A stretch of DNA of 64,000 bases from Hydrogenophaga sp. RAC07 (GTDB lineage: Bacteria > Pseudomonadota > Gammaproteobacteria > Burkholderiales > Burkholderiaceae_C): positions 4,445,501 to 4,509,500 of the forward strand of contig NZ_CP016449.1 of the NCBI RefSeq assembly GCF_001713375.1. Direction: 5' to 3'. The stretch's first letter is position 1; each line of letters starts with the position of its first letter. This document shows positions 23,871 through 33,113 of this stretch, piece by piece. Under the pieces are notes generated by a model, which was given only the letters and a program-made list of their open reading frames with translations, was not told the DNA's origin and searched no databases. A program made the translations under genes and the position numbers.

Positions 23871-25136
23871 TCATGACGGAGCGGGGCGGTCATGCAGCGC
23901 TCCTGTGGGTTGCACGAGTTCGCGCAACTGCGTCTCGAACCGGCGCAGGATCACGTCCTGGCTCATTTCGGCTTCGGCGTGGCGACGGCCGTTGGCGCCG
24001 AGCGTGGCGCGGCGCGTCGGGTCCGATGCCAATGCACGCAGCGCGTGGGCCATGGCGACCGGGTTCTCCGGCGGCACCACGACGCCGCACACGGCGTCGT
24101 GCTCAACCACCCGGCACAGCTCGGTGTGGGACAAGGCGGTGGCGAGCACGGCGCGACCGCTGGCCAGCATGCCGGTGAGCTTGGAGGGCATCACCAGATC
24201 GGCCGCGTCGGCCCGCTGGGGCAGCAGGTGCACATCGGCCAGGCCCAGCCAGTCGTTCAGCCGCTCCAGCGGCTGCAGGTCCAGAAAGCGCACGTTGTTC
24301 AGGCCGGCGCAACGCGCCTGCAGGTCGGCCCGGCCCGAGCCGTTGCCGCCCAGCACGAACTGGATGCGCGGCTCGTCCTGCAGCAGGCGGGCCACGTCGG
24401 CGAGGATGTCCAGCCCCTGTTTGTTGCCCATGTTGCCGGAGTACAGGGCCACCACGGCGTCGGGCGCCAGGCCGAGCTCGGCCCGGTAGGCACTGGGTGC
24501 TGCCAGCGGTGTGATGCCGCTGATGTCCACCCAGTTCGGGAAGTGCACCACGCGCGCAGGTTCCACGCCCTTGGACCGGGCACGGTCTGCCATGCGGCCG
24601 GAAATGGTCGAGACGCGGTCGAAGCGGCGCATCAGCCAGCGCTCGGCCCGCTGCACCCAGCGGCGCAGCGTGGCGCCCTGGATCAGGCCGAGGTCGAACG
24701 CGGCGTCCACCTCGTAGTCCTGAATGTGCAGCCAGCTCCTGGCGCCGCGCAGCGATGCAAACGCCGCCGCGGCCGGCGCACACATCAAGGGCGGCTCCAC
24801 CACCCACACCACGTCGGGCTTCCAGCGCCATTGGGCGCACAGCACCGGCAGGCTGCTCAGCGTAAAGCTGGCCAGGTGCAGCAGGCGCTTGAGGCCGCCC
24901 GGCTGCTCGGGCACCCACAGCGGCGTGCGCATCACCCGAACACCCTGCCACGACTCGGTGCGGTACGCGCTGGCGCTGTGGCCGTCGCCCACCTTCCAGG
25001 CCGGGTAGTACGGCGGTGCGGTGATGACGCGCACCTCGTGCCCCGCGTGAGCCAGCCACTGCGCCATCTCGCCGGTGTACTTGCCGATGCCGGTGAGTTC
25101 GGGGGCGAAGTTGATGCCGTAGAAAAGCAGCTTCAC
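23871..25136 (-). CDS. Glycosyltransferase, WcaI-like GT4
   Basis: A 421-residue GT-B glycosyltransferase. It opens with KLLFYGINFAPELTGIGKYT, the acceptor-side loop typical of WcaI-type enzymes, and has the donor-side region VVALYSGNMGNKQGLDIL, VLGGNGSG and DVHLLPQ with LVMPSKLTGMLASGRAVLAT. It adds a sugar to the lipid-linked repeat on the cytosolic face; the sugar is unknown. The start is GTG in a GTGA overlap with the upstream GH16-like gene. Confidence 0.88.
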   Translation of the reverse strand: MKLLFYGINFAPELTGIGKYTGEMAQWLAHAGHEVRVITAPPYYPAWKVGDGHSASAYRTESWQGVRVMRTPLWVPEQPGGLKRLLHLASFTLSSLPVLCAQWRWKPDVVWVVEPPLMCAPAAAAFASLRGARSWLHIQDYEVDAAFDLGLIQGATLRRWVQRAERWLMRRFDRVSTISGRMADRARSKGVEPARVVHFPNWVDISGITPLAAPSAYRAELGLAPDAVVALYSGNMGNKQGLDILADVARLLQDEPRIQFVLGGNGSGRADLQARCAGLNNVRFLDLQPLERLNDWLGLADVHLLPQRADAADLVMPSKLTGMLASGRAVLATALSHTELCRVVEHDAVCGVVVPPENPVAMAHALRALASDPTRRATLGANGRRHAEAEMSQDVILRRFETQLRELVQPTGALHDRPAPS

Positions 25137-26038
25137 GGCGACCCCTTGGCTCTGCGTGCGGGCACTGTGGCCCCGCCGCTGGCGGTCGTGGCGTCGCCCA
25201 CGAAGGCGCGCACGCCCAGCAGCTTCATCTGGTAGTGGCTGATGTTCTTGTGGCTTTGCGCCGAAACGATCAGATAGAAGTTCTGCCGCCGCGCGATCTC
25301 GGGCACGTGGGGTTGTGTCGCCTCCAGCACGGGCCGGCCGTTCAGCCACCAGCGCACGGTCAGCGTGTCGGGTGAGTACGACACGCCGAAGACGTTGGGC
25401 TGGGTTCGGTCCAGCGGGACCTTCGACGTCGGGTTGGGGTTCTGGATCTTCTTGTAGTGGGGCCAGATGCCGGACCACGAGATGGCGGTGTGGTGGCCGC
25501 CCGGTCCGAAGCCGCCTTCGTCGATGTCCAGCTCGAACCAGCGCTCGAAACTTTTCGGATCGCCTTCGTACACGTCTTCCATGCGGGCGTTGTGTTCGAT
25601 CGGCATGAGCCAGATGGCCGGGAAGTTGTCCCGGTGGTTGGACGAGGTCGCCACCTGGGCTTCGATGTAGAACGGCCTTGCCCCGCTGAGCAGGGGGAAC
25701 CGGCCCGGAAACGAGCTCGTCTTCACGGTGGCCAGCACGCCGCCGCGCTGCATCAGCACGCCGTCGTCGGCCTGTTCGTAAAAGCTGCGGTCCTTGGGCG
25801 GCCCCGTGTAGACGCCGCTGTAGAACTTGTGACCGTCGGCACGCCCGGTGAAATCGATGTCGGTGATGCGTGGGCAATCGCGGAACAGCGGCTGCAAGGC
25901 GCCCACCTGGGTGGCGCCCTCGGGTGTGGTGGCGTCCTTGCAGATCAGGTGGTCGCTGGCCTGCGCCGCGGCGGACGCGGTCAGGCACAGGGCTGCGAGC
26001 AGCAGCGGTGTCGGTGGGAATCGGATGGGTGTGCGCAT
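25133..26038 (-). CDS. Secreted GH16-like glycoside hydrolase of the exopolysaccharide locus
   Basis: A 301-residue protein with a Sec signal peptide (LLLAALCLTASAAAQA, cleavage near residue 28). The GH16 catalytic signature E-x-D-x-x-E is present as ELDIDE at residues 169-174, with FPAIWLMP before it and a WWLNGRPV strand after. GH16 members in such loci trim or cut the nascent polymer and so limit chain length or release it (as ExsH/ExoK do for succinoglycan). Activity on this polymer is inferred from position. It overlaps the WcaI-like gene by four bases. Confidence 0.82.
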   Translation of the reverse strand: MRTPIRFPPTPLLLAALCLTASAAAQASDHLICKDATTPEGATQVGALQPLFRDCPRITDIDFTGRADGHKFYSGVYTGPPKDRSFYEQADDGVLMQRGGVLATVKTSSFPGRFPLLSGARPFYIEAQVATSSNHRDNFPAIWLMPIEHNARMEDVYEGDPKSFERWFELDIDEGGFGPGGHHTAISWSGIWPHYKKIQNPNPTSKVPLDRTQPNVFGVSYSPDTLTVRWWLNGRPVLEATQPHVPEIARRQNFYLIVSAQSHKNISHYQMKLLGVRAFVGDATTASGGATVPARRAKGSP

Positions 26039-26050
26039 GGAGGTCCTGGG

Positions 26051-27022
26051 TCAGGGTCGGGCCGCCAGGCGGTCGTCGTGAAGGGCCGGCTTCGCCACAG
26101 GCGCGCTCTGCGCCACCAGCTTGTGTCCGGTCAAGCGGCTCAGCTCGGCGCAGATGGCGGCCTTGTCGTCGAGGTGGGCCATGGCCCGCTCCAGCTCCAT
26201 GAGCCTGGCGCCCACCAGAAAGCGGTACCAGAAGCCCTGCAGGAAGTGGTAGACCAGTCCGCTGCGGCCGTCCAGAAAACCCAGCTGGAAGATGTAGCGC
26301 CACAGGAAGTAGAGGGTGGCGCTGACGGTGAAGGGAATGCGGTTGTAGATGCGCTCCTTGACCCAGCGCTTGGACGAGGCCTGGAACGAGGCGCTGTGGG
26401 CGTTGAGCCCTTTGTCCCGGCCGAACAGGCCGAGCCGCTGGTTCAGCACCTCGATGGCTTCGCGCGTCGCGTACTTGTTGTGCTTATCGACGAAGTAGCT
26501 CAGGTCGTTGAGGTTGTGGTCGGCAAAGCCACCGTCGAAGGTGACCGTGCGCCCGCCCCAGACCACCATGTGCTCGTCCATCCAGCGGTCTTCGATGCGG
26601 CCGTGCCCGTGGCGCCAGAGCCGCAGCATCACGAGCGGGTAACGCCCGCCGTGCCGCACCCAGCGGTCCATGAAGATGTGCTTGCGCTTGAGGTTGACGC
26701 CCACCACCTCGGCCGGCAGCTGGGGCAGTTGTTCGGTGATCTCGCGCGCGAGGTCGGGTTCGATGATCTCGTCGGCATCGAGCCGCAGCACCCAGTCGCC
26801 ACGGATGGTCAGCGTGTCGAGCGCCCACTGGAACTGTCTGGCCTGGTTGACGAAGGCGTGCGTGTGGACCTCGGCCCCGAGCTCTCTTGCGATGTCGGTG
26901 GTGCTGTCGGTGGAGCCGGAGTCCACCACGCAGATCTGGTCGGTGAACGCCTGGATGGACCGGATGGCGCGCTCGATGTGCAGGGCCTCGTTGTACGTGA
27001 GGATGATGGCGGTGATGCTCAT
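26051..27022 (-). CDS. GT2 glycosyltransferase, WaaE/KdtX-like
   Basis: A 323-residue GT-A enzyme: SITAIILTYNEALHIERAI, CVVDSGSTDST and the metal-binding RLDADEII, then GVNLKRKHIFMDRW and a membrane-proximal C-terminus (FLWRYIFQLGFLDGRSGLVY). The family includes WaaE, which adds glucose to LPS core, and EPS transferases. I use the ATG giving MSITAIIL; the longer frame adds 30 residues without similarity. It is ten bases after the nitroreductase-like gene. Confidence 0.9.
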   Translation of the reverse strand: MSITAIILTYNEALHIERAIRSIQAFTDQICVVDSGSTDSTTDIARELGAEVHTHAFVNQARQFQWALDTLTIRGDWVLRLDADEIIEPDLAREITEQLPQLPAEVVGVNLKRKHIFMDRWVRHGGRYPLVMLRLWRHGHGRIEDRWMDEHMVVWGGRTVTFDGGFADHNLNDLSYFVDKHNKYATREAIEVLNQRLGLFGRDKGLNAHSASFQASSKRWVKERIYNRIPFTVSATLYFLWRYIFQLGFLDGRSGLVYHFLQGFWYRFLVGARLMELERAMAHLDDKAAICAELSRLTGHKLVAQSAPVAKPALHDDRLAARP

Positions 27023-27032
27023 GGCCGTGTCC

Positions 27033-27989
27033 TCATGCGTGCAGCGTGGCGATTTCCGCCACCGGCCTTCTCGGCGAAAAAGCGACCCGGGTGTCGGGGG
27101 CGATGGGTTCACCGAAGGCGATCATCATGATCAGCCGCTCACCGGCCGGTATGCCGCCCGCGCTGCGGATCGCGGACTCGGTCTTGTGGTTGATGGCCAG
27201 GTTGAGCGGGCAGGCGCCCCAGCCCATCGAGCGGCAGGCAAACATCAGGCACATGGCGAACAGCGCACCGTCGACATAGGCCTGGTTGCGTTGGCCCGGC
27301 CCGCCCCAGGCGCAGATCTCCGACGTCACCACAAACAGGTTGCCGACCGACCCTGCAAAACCGCGCGAGCCGCCCTGCAGCGCGAGCAGCGCCTGGATGC
27401 GCTCGGGGTCCTGGTAGGCATGCACGCGGGAGGACTGGCGGTTGCATTGCGAGGGCGCCAGTTGCGCGAGCGCAATCGCCTCCCTGATCCGGTCGGGGTG
27501 CAGCGGTGTGGACTGCATCGTGCGGATGCTGGAGCGGCTGGCCATCAGGTGCTGCAGGCTGCTGGGCGGCTGGCCATTGAACGAGTAGTCCCGCGTGCCC
27601 CCCTTCCAGGGCCGGGGCAACTTCGCTTCCCACGTGGTCAGGTAACCGGCGATCTCGTCGAGCAAGGGGTCGGACGCGCCCGCCTTGGCATGGAACTTCA
27701 CATAGGCGTCCAGCGCACCCAGCGACATGTGGGCCGGCACGGCCGAGTGCTGCAGGTCGTAGCGCGACAGCGCGGCCATCACAAAACGGACCTTGTCCTG
27801 GCCGAACAGCAATTTCGGGTTCGGCAGCGAGAGGCCCTTCTCGATCGTGTGGGCCTCGATGATGATTTTGTAGAACGCGCGCCGGGACTGGTCCACCAGC
27901 GGCGAATACGAGTTGAAGCGCAGGAACAGCACCGCGTCGCGCAGGGCTTCGCTGAAAATGCCGACCACCTTGGCCAGTTTGTCAAACAT
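27033..27989 (-). CDS. Nitroreductase-family protein in the exopolysaccharide locus
   Basis: A 318-residue flavin oxidoreductase of the nitroreductase fold: a core with SRSSIRTMQSTPLHPDRIRE, AQLAPSQCNRQSSRVHAY and a C-terminal MGWGACPLNLAINHKTE, the FMN-binding elements. The first 130 residues are an extra helical domain (TIEKGLSLPNPKLLFG), longer than plain nitroreductases (about 200). Such proteins recur beside polysaccharide pyruvyl transferases; the substrate is unknown. It overlaps the acetyltransferase gene by eight bases. Confidence 0.82.
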   Translation of the reverse strand: MFDKLAKVVGIFSEALRDAVLFLRFNSYSPLVDQSRRAFYKIIIEAHTIEKGLSLPNPKLLFGQDKVRFVMAALSRYDLQHSAVPAHMSLGALDAYVKFHAKAGASDPLLDEIAGYLTTWEAKLPRPWKGGTRDYSFNGQPPSSLQHLMASRSSIRTMQSTPLHPDRIREAIALAQLAPSQCNRQSSRVHAYQDPERIQALLALQGGSRGFAGSVGNLFVVTSEICAWGGPGQRNQAYVDGALFAMCLMFACRSMGWGACPLNLAINHKTESAIRSAGGIPAGERLIMMIAFGEPIAPDTRVAFSPRRPVAEIATLHA

Positions 27990-28566
27990 GGCGTTCCTTC
28001 ACCACACGGTCCTTGATCTTTCGGCACGGGTTGCCGGCGCACACCGACCAGGCCGGCATCTCCTTGAGCACCACCGAGCGCGCGCCGATCACGGCACCTT
28101 CCCGGATCACCACGTCCGGGTGCACAAAACACTCCGCCGCGATCCACACGTGGTCCTCGATCACGATGGGACCGGTGATCAGGGGCCGGGACAGGGAACG
28201 GATGTCGTGCGAACCGGCGCACAGGAAAGTGCGCTGGCTCACCGCGACCTTGGAGCCCAGCGTGATGCGGCCCATGCTGTAGCAGTCCACGCCGTCACCC
28301 AGGGCCGAGAACGCGCCCATGGCGAGGTTCCACGGGGCCCACACGCGGCAGCTGGGCGCGATGCGGCAGCCCTCACCGATGTCGGCACCGAACCAGCGCA
28401 GCAGCTGTCGCCGCCACCCGTGCAGCGCCCAGCGCGGCGTGGGCCGGAAGGCCAGCAGCCACACCACCTCCCACGCGAAGCGCCGCAGCTTGGCCGCGGT
28501 GCTGAAGTCGCTGCGGTAGCGCAGCGAGCGGAAGTCGCGCGTGACATCGTTGAGCGATTCGCTCAT
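27982..28566 (-). CDS. WcaF-like hexapeptide-repeat acetyltransferase
   Basis: A 194-residue left-handed beta-helix acyltransferase with hexapeptide turns (IGEGCRIAPSCRVWAP, VIREGAVIGARSVVLKEMPA) and the histidine-containing LCAGSHDIRS typical of WcaF/WcaB types. It would transfer acetyl from acetyl-CoA to a sugar hydroxyl of the repeat unit. The ATG is in a 4-base overlap with the pyruvyl transferase gene. Confidence 0.9.
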   Translation of the reverse strand: MSESLNDVTRDFRSLRYRSDFSTAAKLRRFAWEVVWLLAFRPTPRWALHGWRRQLLRWFGADIGEGCRIAPSCRVWAPWNLAMGAFSALGDGVDCYSMGRITLGSKVAVSQRTFLCAGSHDIRSLSRPLITGPIVIEDHVWIAAECFVHPDVVIREGAVIGARSVVLKEMPAWSVCAGNPCRKIKDRVVKERHV

Positions 28567-29711
28567 GGGGCCACCGCCTTCAGCTGCGTGCTCAGGAACG
28601 CATTGCCGGCTTGCCGCAGGTCCGCCAGGCGCTGGTCCACGTCGGCCCAATCGATGTCCCTGGCCATCAGGGCCTGGGTGTTCTGCGGCGAGAACGCCGG
28701 CGCAAAGCGGCTTTCCAGTCCCACCGCGCGCAGCAGGTTGAGGGCGCGGGCGTTGGCGGCCGCTTTTTCCCCGGTCAGTCCGGCCACGATGAAGGGCTTC
28801 TTGAACAGCAGCGAGAAGACGGTGCCGTGGAACGAGTTGGTCACGACAAAGCTTGCGTTGCGGATCAGGGAGACCCACTCGCCGGGGTCGGGGTACACCG
28901 TGTTGCCGATTTCCACCCAGCGGCGGTGGGGGTTGTGCGGCGATCGGATGGGGCAGCCCAGTTGTTGCGCCACCAGTTCGGCCGTTTGACGGATGTTGTC
29001 GGGCGAGCGCAGCCCGTAGCAGAAGAGGTAAGGGGCGTCGTCGCCGGGTGGCGCGCTGTCGGTCAGTTCCGCGTAGTCGCTGTGCAGCAGCGTGGGGTCG
29101 GGCACGTTGGCGGGCTTGCGTCCGGTGGCCCGCTCGACCAGCGTGACGCCCGAGGCTTCGCGCACGGAGATCGCATCGAAGTTGCGCAGCAAGGGCGGCA
29201 GCTGCGCGGCTTCCGACGGGGACACCCGGTCCCGGCCAAAGCTGGCGGCGTACGAAATCTTGCGGGCGGGGAACCGCTTGGCGAAGGCCAGAAAGTAGTT
29301 CGCGTCAAAACCGAAATGCTGTGACGGGCTCCAGATCTGGTCGCTGCCCGCGACGATGAGGTCGAACGAGCGCGCCGCAGCGAGCGAAGCGCCGTTGTCG
29401 GTGGGTGCGGCATCGGGCCTCACATCCAGAAACTGTTCCCGGAAGCGGATGAACTTGTCTTTCTGGCCTTTGTTCCCGAAGTGCTCGTGGATGAAGGACG
29501 AGACCGCGAGGTACACCACCTTCAGGTTGGCCTTGAGCCTGGCGGGCGACGTGGGCAGGCACAGGCTGCCACCGTGTTCGATGTGGGCCGGGCGGTAGTC
29601 GATGAAGCTCGCGTGGTGACCCTGCTCGGTCATCCAGCGGCGCAAGGCATAGGCTTGCAGCGCCGCACCGTAGTTGTCGCTGAAGTGGAAGGTGAGGATG
29701 CCGACGTTCAT
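28563..29711 (-). CDS. Polysaccharide pyruvyl transferase family protein
   Basis: A 382-residue enzyme beginning NVGILTFHFSDNYGAALQAY, with FDLIVAGSDQIWSP, ISYAASFG, and the C-terminal NASFVVTNSFHGTVFSLLF that marks the family (CsaB, GumL, WcaK). It adds a pyruvate ketal from phosphoenolpyruvate to a sugar, giving the polymer negative charge. The ATG overlaps the stop of the GT4 gene; the longer frame is rejected. Confidence 0.92.
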   Translation of the reverse strand: MNVGILTFHFSDNYGAALQAYALRRWMTEQGHHASFIDYRPAHIEHGGSLCLPTSPARLKANLKVVYLAVSSFIHEHFGNKGQKDKFIRFREQFLDVRPDAAPTDNGASLAAARSFDLIVAGSDQIWSPSQHFGFDANYFLAFAKRFPARKISYAASFGRDRVSPSEAAQLPPLLRNFDAISVREASGVTLVERATGRKPANVPDPTLLHSDYAELTDSAPPGDDAPYLFCYGLRSPDNIRQTAELVAQQLGCPIRSPHNPHRRWVEIGNTVYPDPGEWVSLIRNASFVVTNSFHGTVFSLLFKKPFIVAGLTGEKAAANARALNLLRAVGLESRFAPAFSPQNTQALMARDIDWADVDQRLADLRQAGNAFLSTQLKAVAP

Positions 29712-30835
29712 TTTTTCAACATCTTTGGAGGGGAGGTTGTGCCGCTCGGCGTGGTGGCCGGGCTGGTGGCGAGCAGACGCCGGACGTTGCGCTGAAAGCG
29801 CGCGGCCACCGCCGCGCCGCCCAGGCGCACGGACTCGGCGCCTGCCAGCGCCGACCGGTCCCACTGGAAGTCCTCAAAGAATCGTTGCAGGTGGCCCCCC
29901 AGTGCGCTGGCGTTGCCGGCCTCGAACACATATCCGTTGCGGCCCTGCTCGATCACGTCGCTGGCGCCGCAGCGGTCGCTGCAAATGACCGGGGTGCCCA
30001 CCATCAGGGCTTCGTTGACCACCGCGCCCCAGCCGTCGAACCGGCTGGGCAGCACCAGCACGTCGGCAGCGGCCATGGCCGCCACGGTCTCGGCGTTGGG
30101 CAGGCCCGGCGAGAAGCGCACCCGCTCGGCCACGCCGAGCTGGCTGGCGAGCCGCTGGAGGTTTTGCGCTTCTTCGCCCTGGCCAATGATGCGCAGGCGG
30201 GCCGAGGGCAGGTCGAGCTGGCTGAACGCCTGTAGCAGCAGGTCGACCCGCTTGCGTGCGATCAGCTGGCCCACGTAGAGGATTTCTTTGTGCTCGCGCT
30301 GCACCGGCAGGTGTTGCACCGGCGTGCTGTCCACCACGTGGATGAACGGCACGATGCGATCCGCCGGGTAGCCGCAGGCCGAGAAGAAGCGCGCGCCACC
30401 GTAGCGGCCCGAATGGCCGATGCAGAACACGCCGCTCAGGTGGCGGCGGTAGCGCAGCGCGTCCCAGGTGTAGACCAACCGGCGGGGCAGCAGGCGGGGG
30501 CCCGGCTCGTAGCGGTTTTCCGTCATCAGGAAACGGTGCACCGGCTGGCCCAGGCTGGCCTTGAAGGCGGCCAGCGGCAGGGCGAAACCCCGCAGGCCAA
30601 AGAACACCTGCACCGAGTCGGGCAGCGAAGCCAGTTCGGCGATCTGCGCCGGTGTGGGTGCCACGTGCACCTGGACCCGGCCGGTGTCCGGCACCGGGTA
30701 GCCGCGCTCGCGGAAGCGCTGCGGCAAGGCTTCGTGCACGCACCAGTGCACCGTGTTGCCGGGCATGTTCGCCAGCTCGCGGATGTACGCGGCCTGGTGG
30801 AACATGAGGTAGGAATGCCAGAAGACGAAGGTCAT
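29708..30835 (-). CDS. GT4 glycosyltransferase
   Basis: A 375-residue GT-B enzyme. The donor domain is clear: EILYVGQLIARKRVDLLLQA, LRIIGQGEEAQNL, ADVLVLPSRFDGWGAVVNEA (EX7E-type region) and VICSDRCGASDVIEQGRNGY. The N-terminal domain starts MTFVFWHSYLMFHQAAYI. Its role is addition of one sugar of the repeat; donor and acceptor are unknown. It is coupled by 4-base overlaps at both ends. Confidence 0.9.
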   Translation of the reverse strand: MTFVFWHSYLMFHQAAYIRELANMPGNTVHWCVHEALPQRFRERGYPVPDTGRVQVHVAPTPAQIAELASLPDSVQVFFGLRGFALPLAAFKASLGQPVHRFLMTENRYEPGPRLLPRRLVYTWDALRYRRHLSGVFCIGHSGRYGGARFFSACGYPADRIVPFIHVVDSTPVQHLPVQREHKEILYVGQLIARKRVDLLLQAFSQLDLPSARLRIIGQGEEAQNLQRLASQLGVAERVRFSPGLPNAETVAAMAAADVLVLPSRFDGWGAVVNEALMVGTPVICSDRCGASDVIEQGRNGYVFEAGNASALGGHLQRFFEDFQWDRSALAGAESVRLGGAAVAARFQRNVRRLLATSPATTPSGTTSPPKMLKK

Positions 30836-31845
30836 GTCAGGTCCACCTGTTTGGGGTGATCCACCGGGTGCCTGCGGAACAAGGGCGCTGCACCGGCCGT
30901 CATGCGCCGGGCCAGCCAGCGGGTGAGCAACGAAAAGAGCAGCACGGGCACCAGCGCCATGAGCAGGAGAACGGTGTGGTCGAAGGCGTATTGCTGTGCT
31001 TCGAGCCAATGGATCCACGCGGTCTGCGTCAGGTAGATCTCCAGCGTCAGACCTCCGAGCAGCGCAACGGCGGGGAACAGGGGCGTGGCGCGCAGGGGCT
31101 TGAGCACCGTCTCGGACGCGAAGAGGTGAAAGCTGAAGAAGACGATGGGGTAGAGCCAGACGTGAAACAGGAACTGCAGCTGGCCCATGCCGTGGCGGAA
31201 CAGCGTGAGCTTGGTGACGAGGAACAACAACAAGGACACCAGCAGCGCTGCGACCGTGAAGAGACTGAACCTGGGCGTGAGCTTCAGTCGGGCCACCAGG
31301 CAGCCCAGCAGCGTGATGCCGAAGTAGTTGATCCACTTGAAGTAATCGGGCCCTTCCACCACGAAGGTGGACAAGTCGAGCTGGCTGTAGAAGAAGACGT
31401 ACGGCACCAGCAAGGCCGCCATCGCCATCGCGATGCCGGTCGGCCGCAGGCGAGCCAGATAGAAGATCGGCACGTAGAACACCACCACCGCCGAGATGAA
31501 CCAGAACGGTGTGGGCCAGACGAAGACGCCGACCAGGTCGGTGAAGCTGGCGATGCCGATCTGACGGGTCACAAGCATGGCGCAGGCAACGATGAAGACG
31601 GCGGGGTACAGGCGCGAGAGCCGCTTGCCGAGGTAGGCGAGCAGCGTTGGGCTGGATGTGTCGGACCCGGTGACATTCAGGCTCATGGCCAGGCCATAGC
31701 CCGAGAGGAAAAAGAACAGCGAGTTGCCGATGGCGCCGCCGGTGGCGATGCGGGGGTCCGGCACGAAGGCGTCCAGGTGCGACAAGGTGATCAACACCGT
31801 GGCCAGGCACAGCATGAGGGTGGTGTCGGTGGTTCTGCGTGTCAT
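30832..31845 (-). CDS. Acyltransferase 3 family membrane protein
   Basis: A 337-residue polytopic protein with about ten membrane helices. The N-terminus TLMLCLATVLITLSHLDAF holds the histidine expected for the acyl-transfer site, followed by NSLFFFLSGYGLAMSL and RLSRLYPAVFI, all family hallmarks. These proteins O-acetylate or O-succinylate polysaccharides at the membrane. Together with the WcaF-like protein the locus encodes two acyl decorations. Confidence 0.88.
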   Translation of the reverse strand: MTRRTTDTTLMLCLATVLITLSHLDAFVPDPRIATGGAIGNSLFFFLSGYGLAMSLNVTGSDTSSPTLLAYLGKRLSRLYPAVFIVACAMLVTRQIGIASFTDLVGVFVWPTPFWFISAVVVFYVPIFYLARLRPTGIAMAMAALLVPYVFFYSQLDLSTFVVEGPDYFKWINYFGITLLGCLVARLKLTPRFSLFTVAALLVSLLLFLVTKLTLFRHGMGQLQFLFHVWLYPIVFFSFHLFASETVLKPLRATPLFPAVALLGGLTLEIYLTQTAWIHWLEAQQYAFDHTVLLLMALVPVLLFSLLTRWLARRMTAGAAPLFRRHPVDHPKQVDLT

Positions 31846-33113
31846 GTCGGGATCCGATCCAGGCGGTGTGAGGGGAAGGCAGATCGCGCAACGGGTCGCA
31901 AGCGGTGGGTGGCGGCGGCCATCGGCCTCAGGTTCACTTGCAGGAGCAAGACGAGGATCCACAGCGAGTAGGGATTGCCCACGCCGATCAGGTAGCGGTT
32001 GAAGAAGGACTGGGCCAGCATGAAGACGAACATCAGTCCCACCAGGAACAACGGGTAGCGGGGCTGGCCCGGTGGCAGGCCGTGGTGAAGCGCGCGGCAG
32101 GCCGTGACGACAAAGGCCAGCGTGATGAGCGAGCCGAAGAAAATCCCGTGCTCCAGCGCCAGGTTGATGTACGAGCTCTCGACCGGGAACCCGATGATCT
32201 CGGGCAGGGCCGAGCGGATGCCACGGCCCGCGAACAGCAACGAGGCGTCCGAGAACACCAGCTCGATGCCCGCGCGCCATATCTCGGTGCGCCCGGTGGC
32301 GCCGGACTCCACGCCGCGGGTGGGCGAATCGATGTCCAGGATGAGGGAGAGGTAGTCCTTGATGGCCGCCCAGTTGAAGAGGACGACACCCACGGCGACG
32401 AGCGCCGCGAGCACCAGGCCCATGCGCGAGCGGCGCGAGCCTCGCAAGGCGATCAAGCCGACGCCTGTTGCGCCGGCGACGGCCAGCGCGAGCATGCCGG
32501 CGCGGGCCGAAGCGGCCAGCAACACACAGAGGCACAGCACCACCATCGCCAGCGCAAAGACCTTTTGCGACCGGGTGGGCGCGGCCAGCCAGCGCTGAAG
32601 GAACAGCAGGGCACCACCGCCGTAGACCAGGCCACTCAGGTTGGGGTGCATGCCCAGCGGTTGGTAACGCACCAGGCCCAGGCCGTGCTCCACGCTGCCC
32701 GAGAGCGAGGCGAACAAGGCCGGTGACTCCAGGGCGAGCACCGTGCCCACCAGCGCCACATAGGCCCAGCGGAACACAACGATCAGCTCGTCCGCACCCC
32801 GGTGCCGGATCAGGAACGCCATGGCCACCAGCACCAGCAGCAGCATGGCGCCGTACATCGTCGAGAGCACGTTGCCCGTCATCCACGCCACCAGCATGGC
32901 AAACAGGAAGGCGGTGCCGAACAGCCATTCGACCAGGCTGGGCCGGATGCGCAGGGTGTCGCCGGACAGCGCGGAGAAGAAGCCCGCCAGGAGCAGCAGG
33001 CTGATGGCGCCCATCTGGGAGGCCTGCAGCGCCGGGCCTTCGTAGTACCACCCGGTGAGGTAGATGGCGCCGCCCAGCAGCCAGCGCGAGAGCTGTGTGT
33101 TCAGGCCGCGCAT
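31842..33113 (-). CDS. O-antigen ligase/polymerase (Wzy-like) membrane protein
   Basis: A 423-residue protein with about eleven to twelve helices and one large periplasmic loop containing ATGRTEIWRAGIELVFSD and FAGRGIRSALPE, the O-antigen ligase/Wzy signature region. It is the best candidate for the repeat-unit polymerase because the locus also holds a flippase and a co-polymerase. The ATG gives MRGLNTQLSRW; it overlaps the aldo/keto reductase gene by 13 bases. Confidence 0.87.
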   Translation of the reverse strand: MRGLNTQLSRWLLGGAIYLTGWYYEGPALQASQMGAISLLLLAGFFSALSGDTLRIRPSLVEWLFGTAFLFAMLVAWMTGNVLSTMYGAMLLLVLVAMAFLIRHRGADELIVVFRWAYVALVGTVLALESPALFASLSGSVEHGLGLVRYQPLGMHPNLSGLVYGGGALLFLQRWLAAPTRSQKVFALAMVVLCLCVLLAASARAGMLALAVAGATGVGLIALRGSRRSRMGLVLAALVAVGVVLFNWAAIKDYLSLILDIDSPTRGVESGATGRTEIWRAGIELVFSDASLLFAGRGIRSALPEIIGFPVESSYINLALEHGIFFGSLITLAFVVTACRALHHGLPPGQPRYPLFLVGLMFVFMLAQSFFNRYLIGVGNPYSLWILVLLLQVNLRPMAAATHRLRPVARSAFPSHRLDRIPT

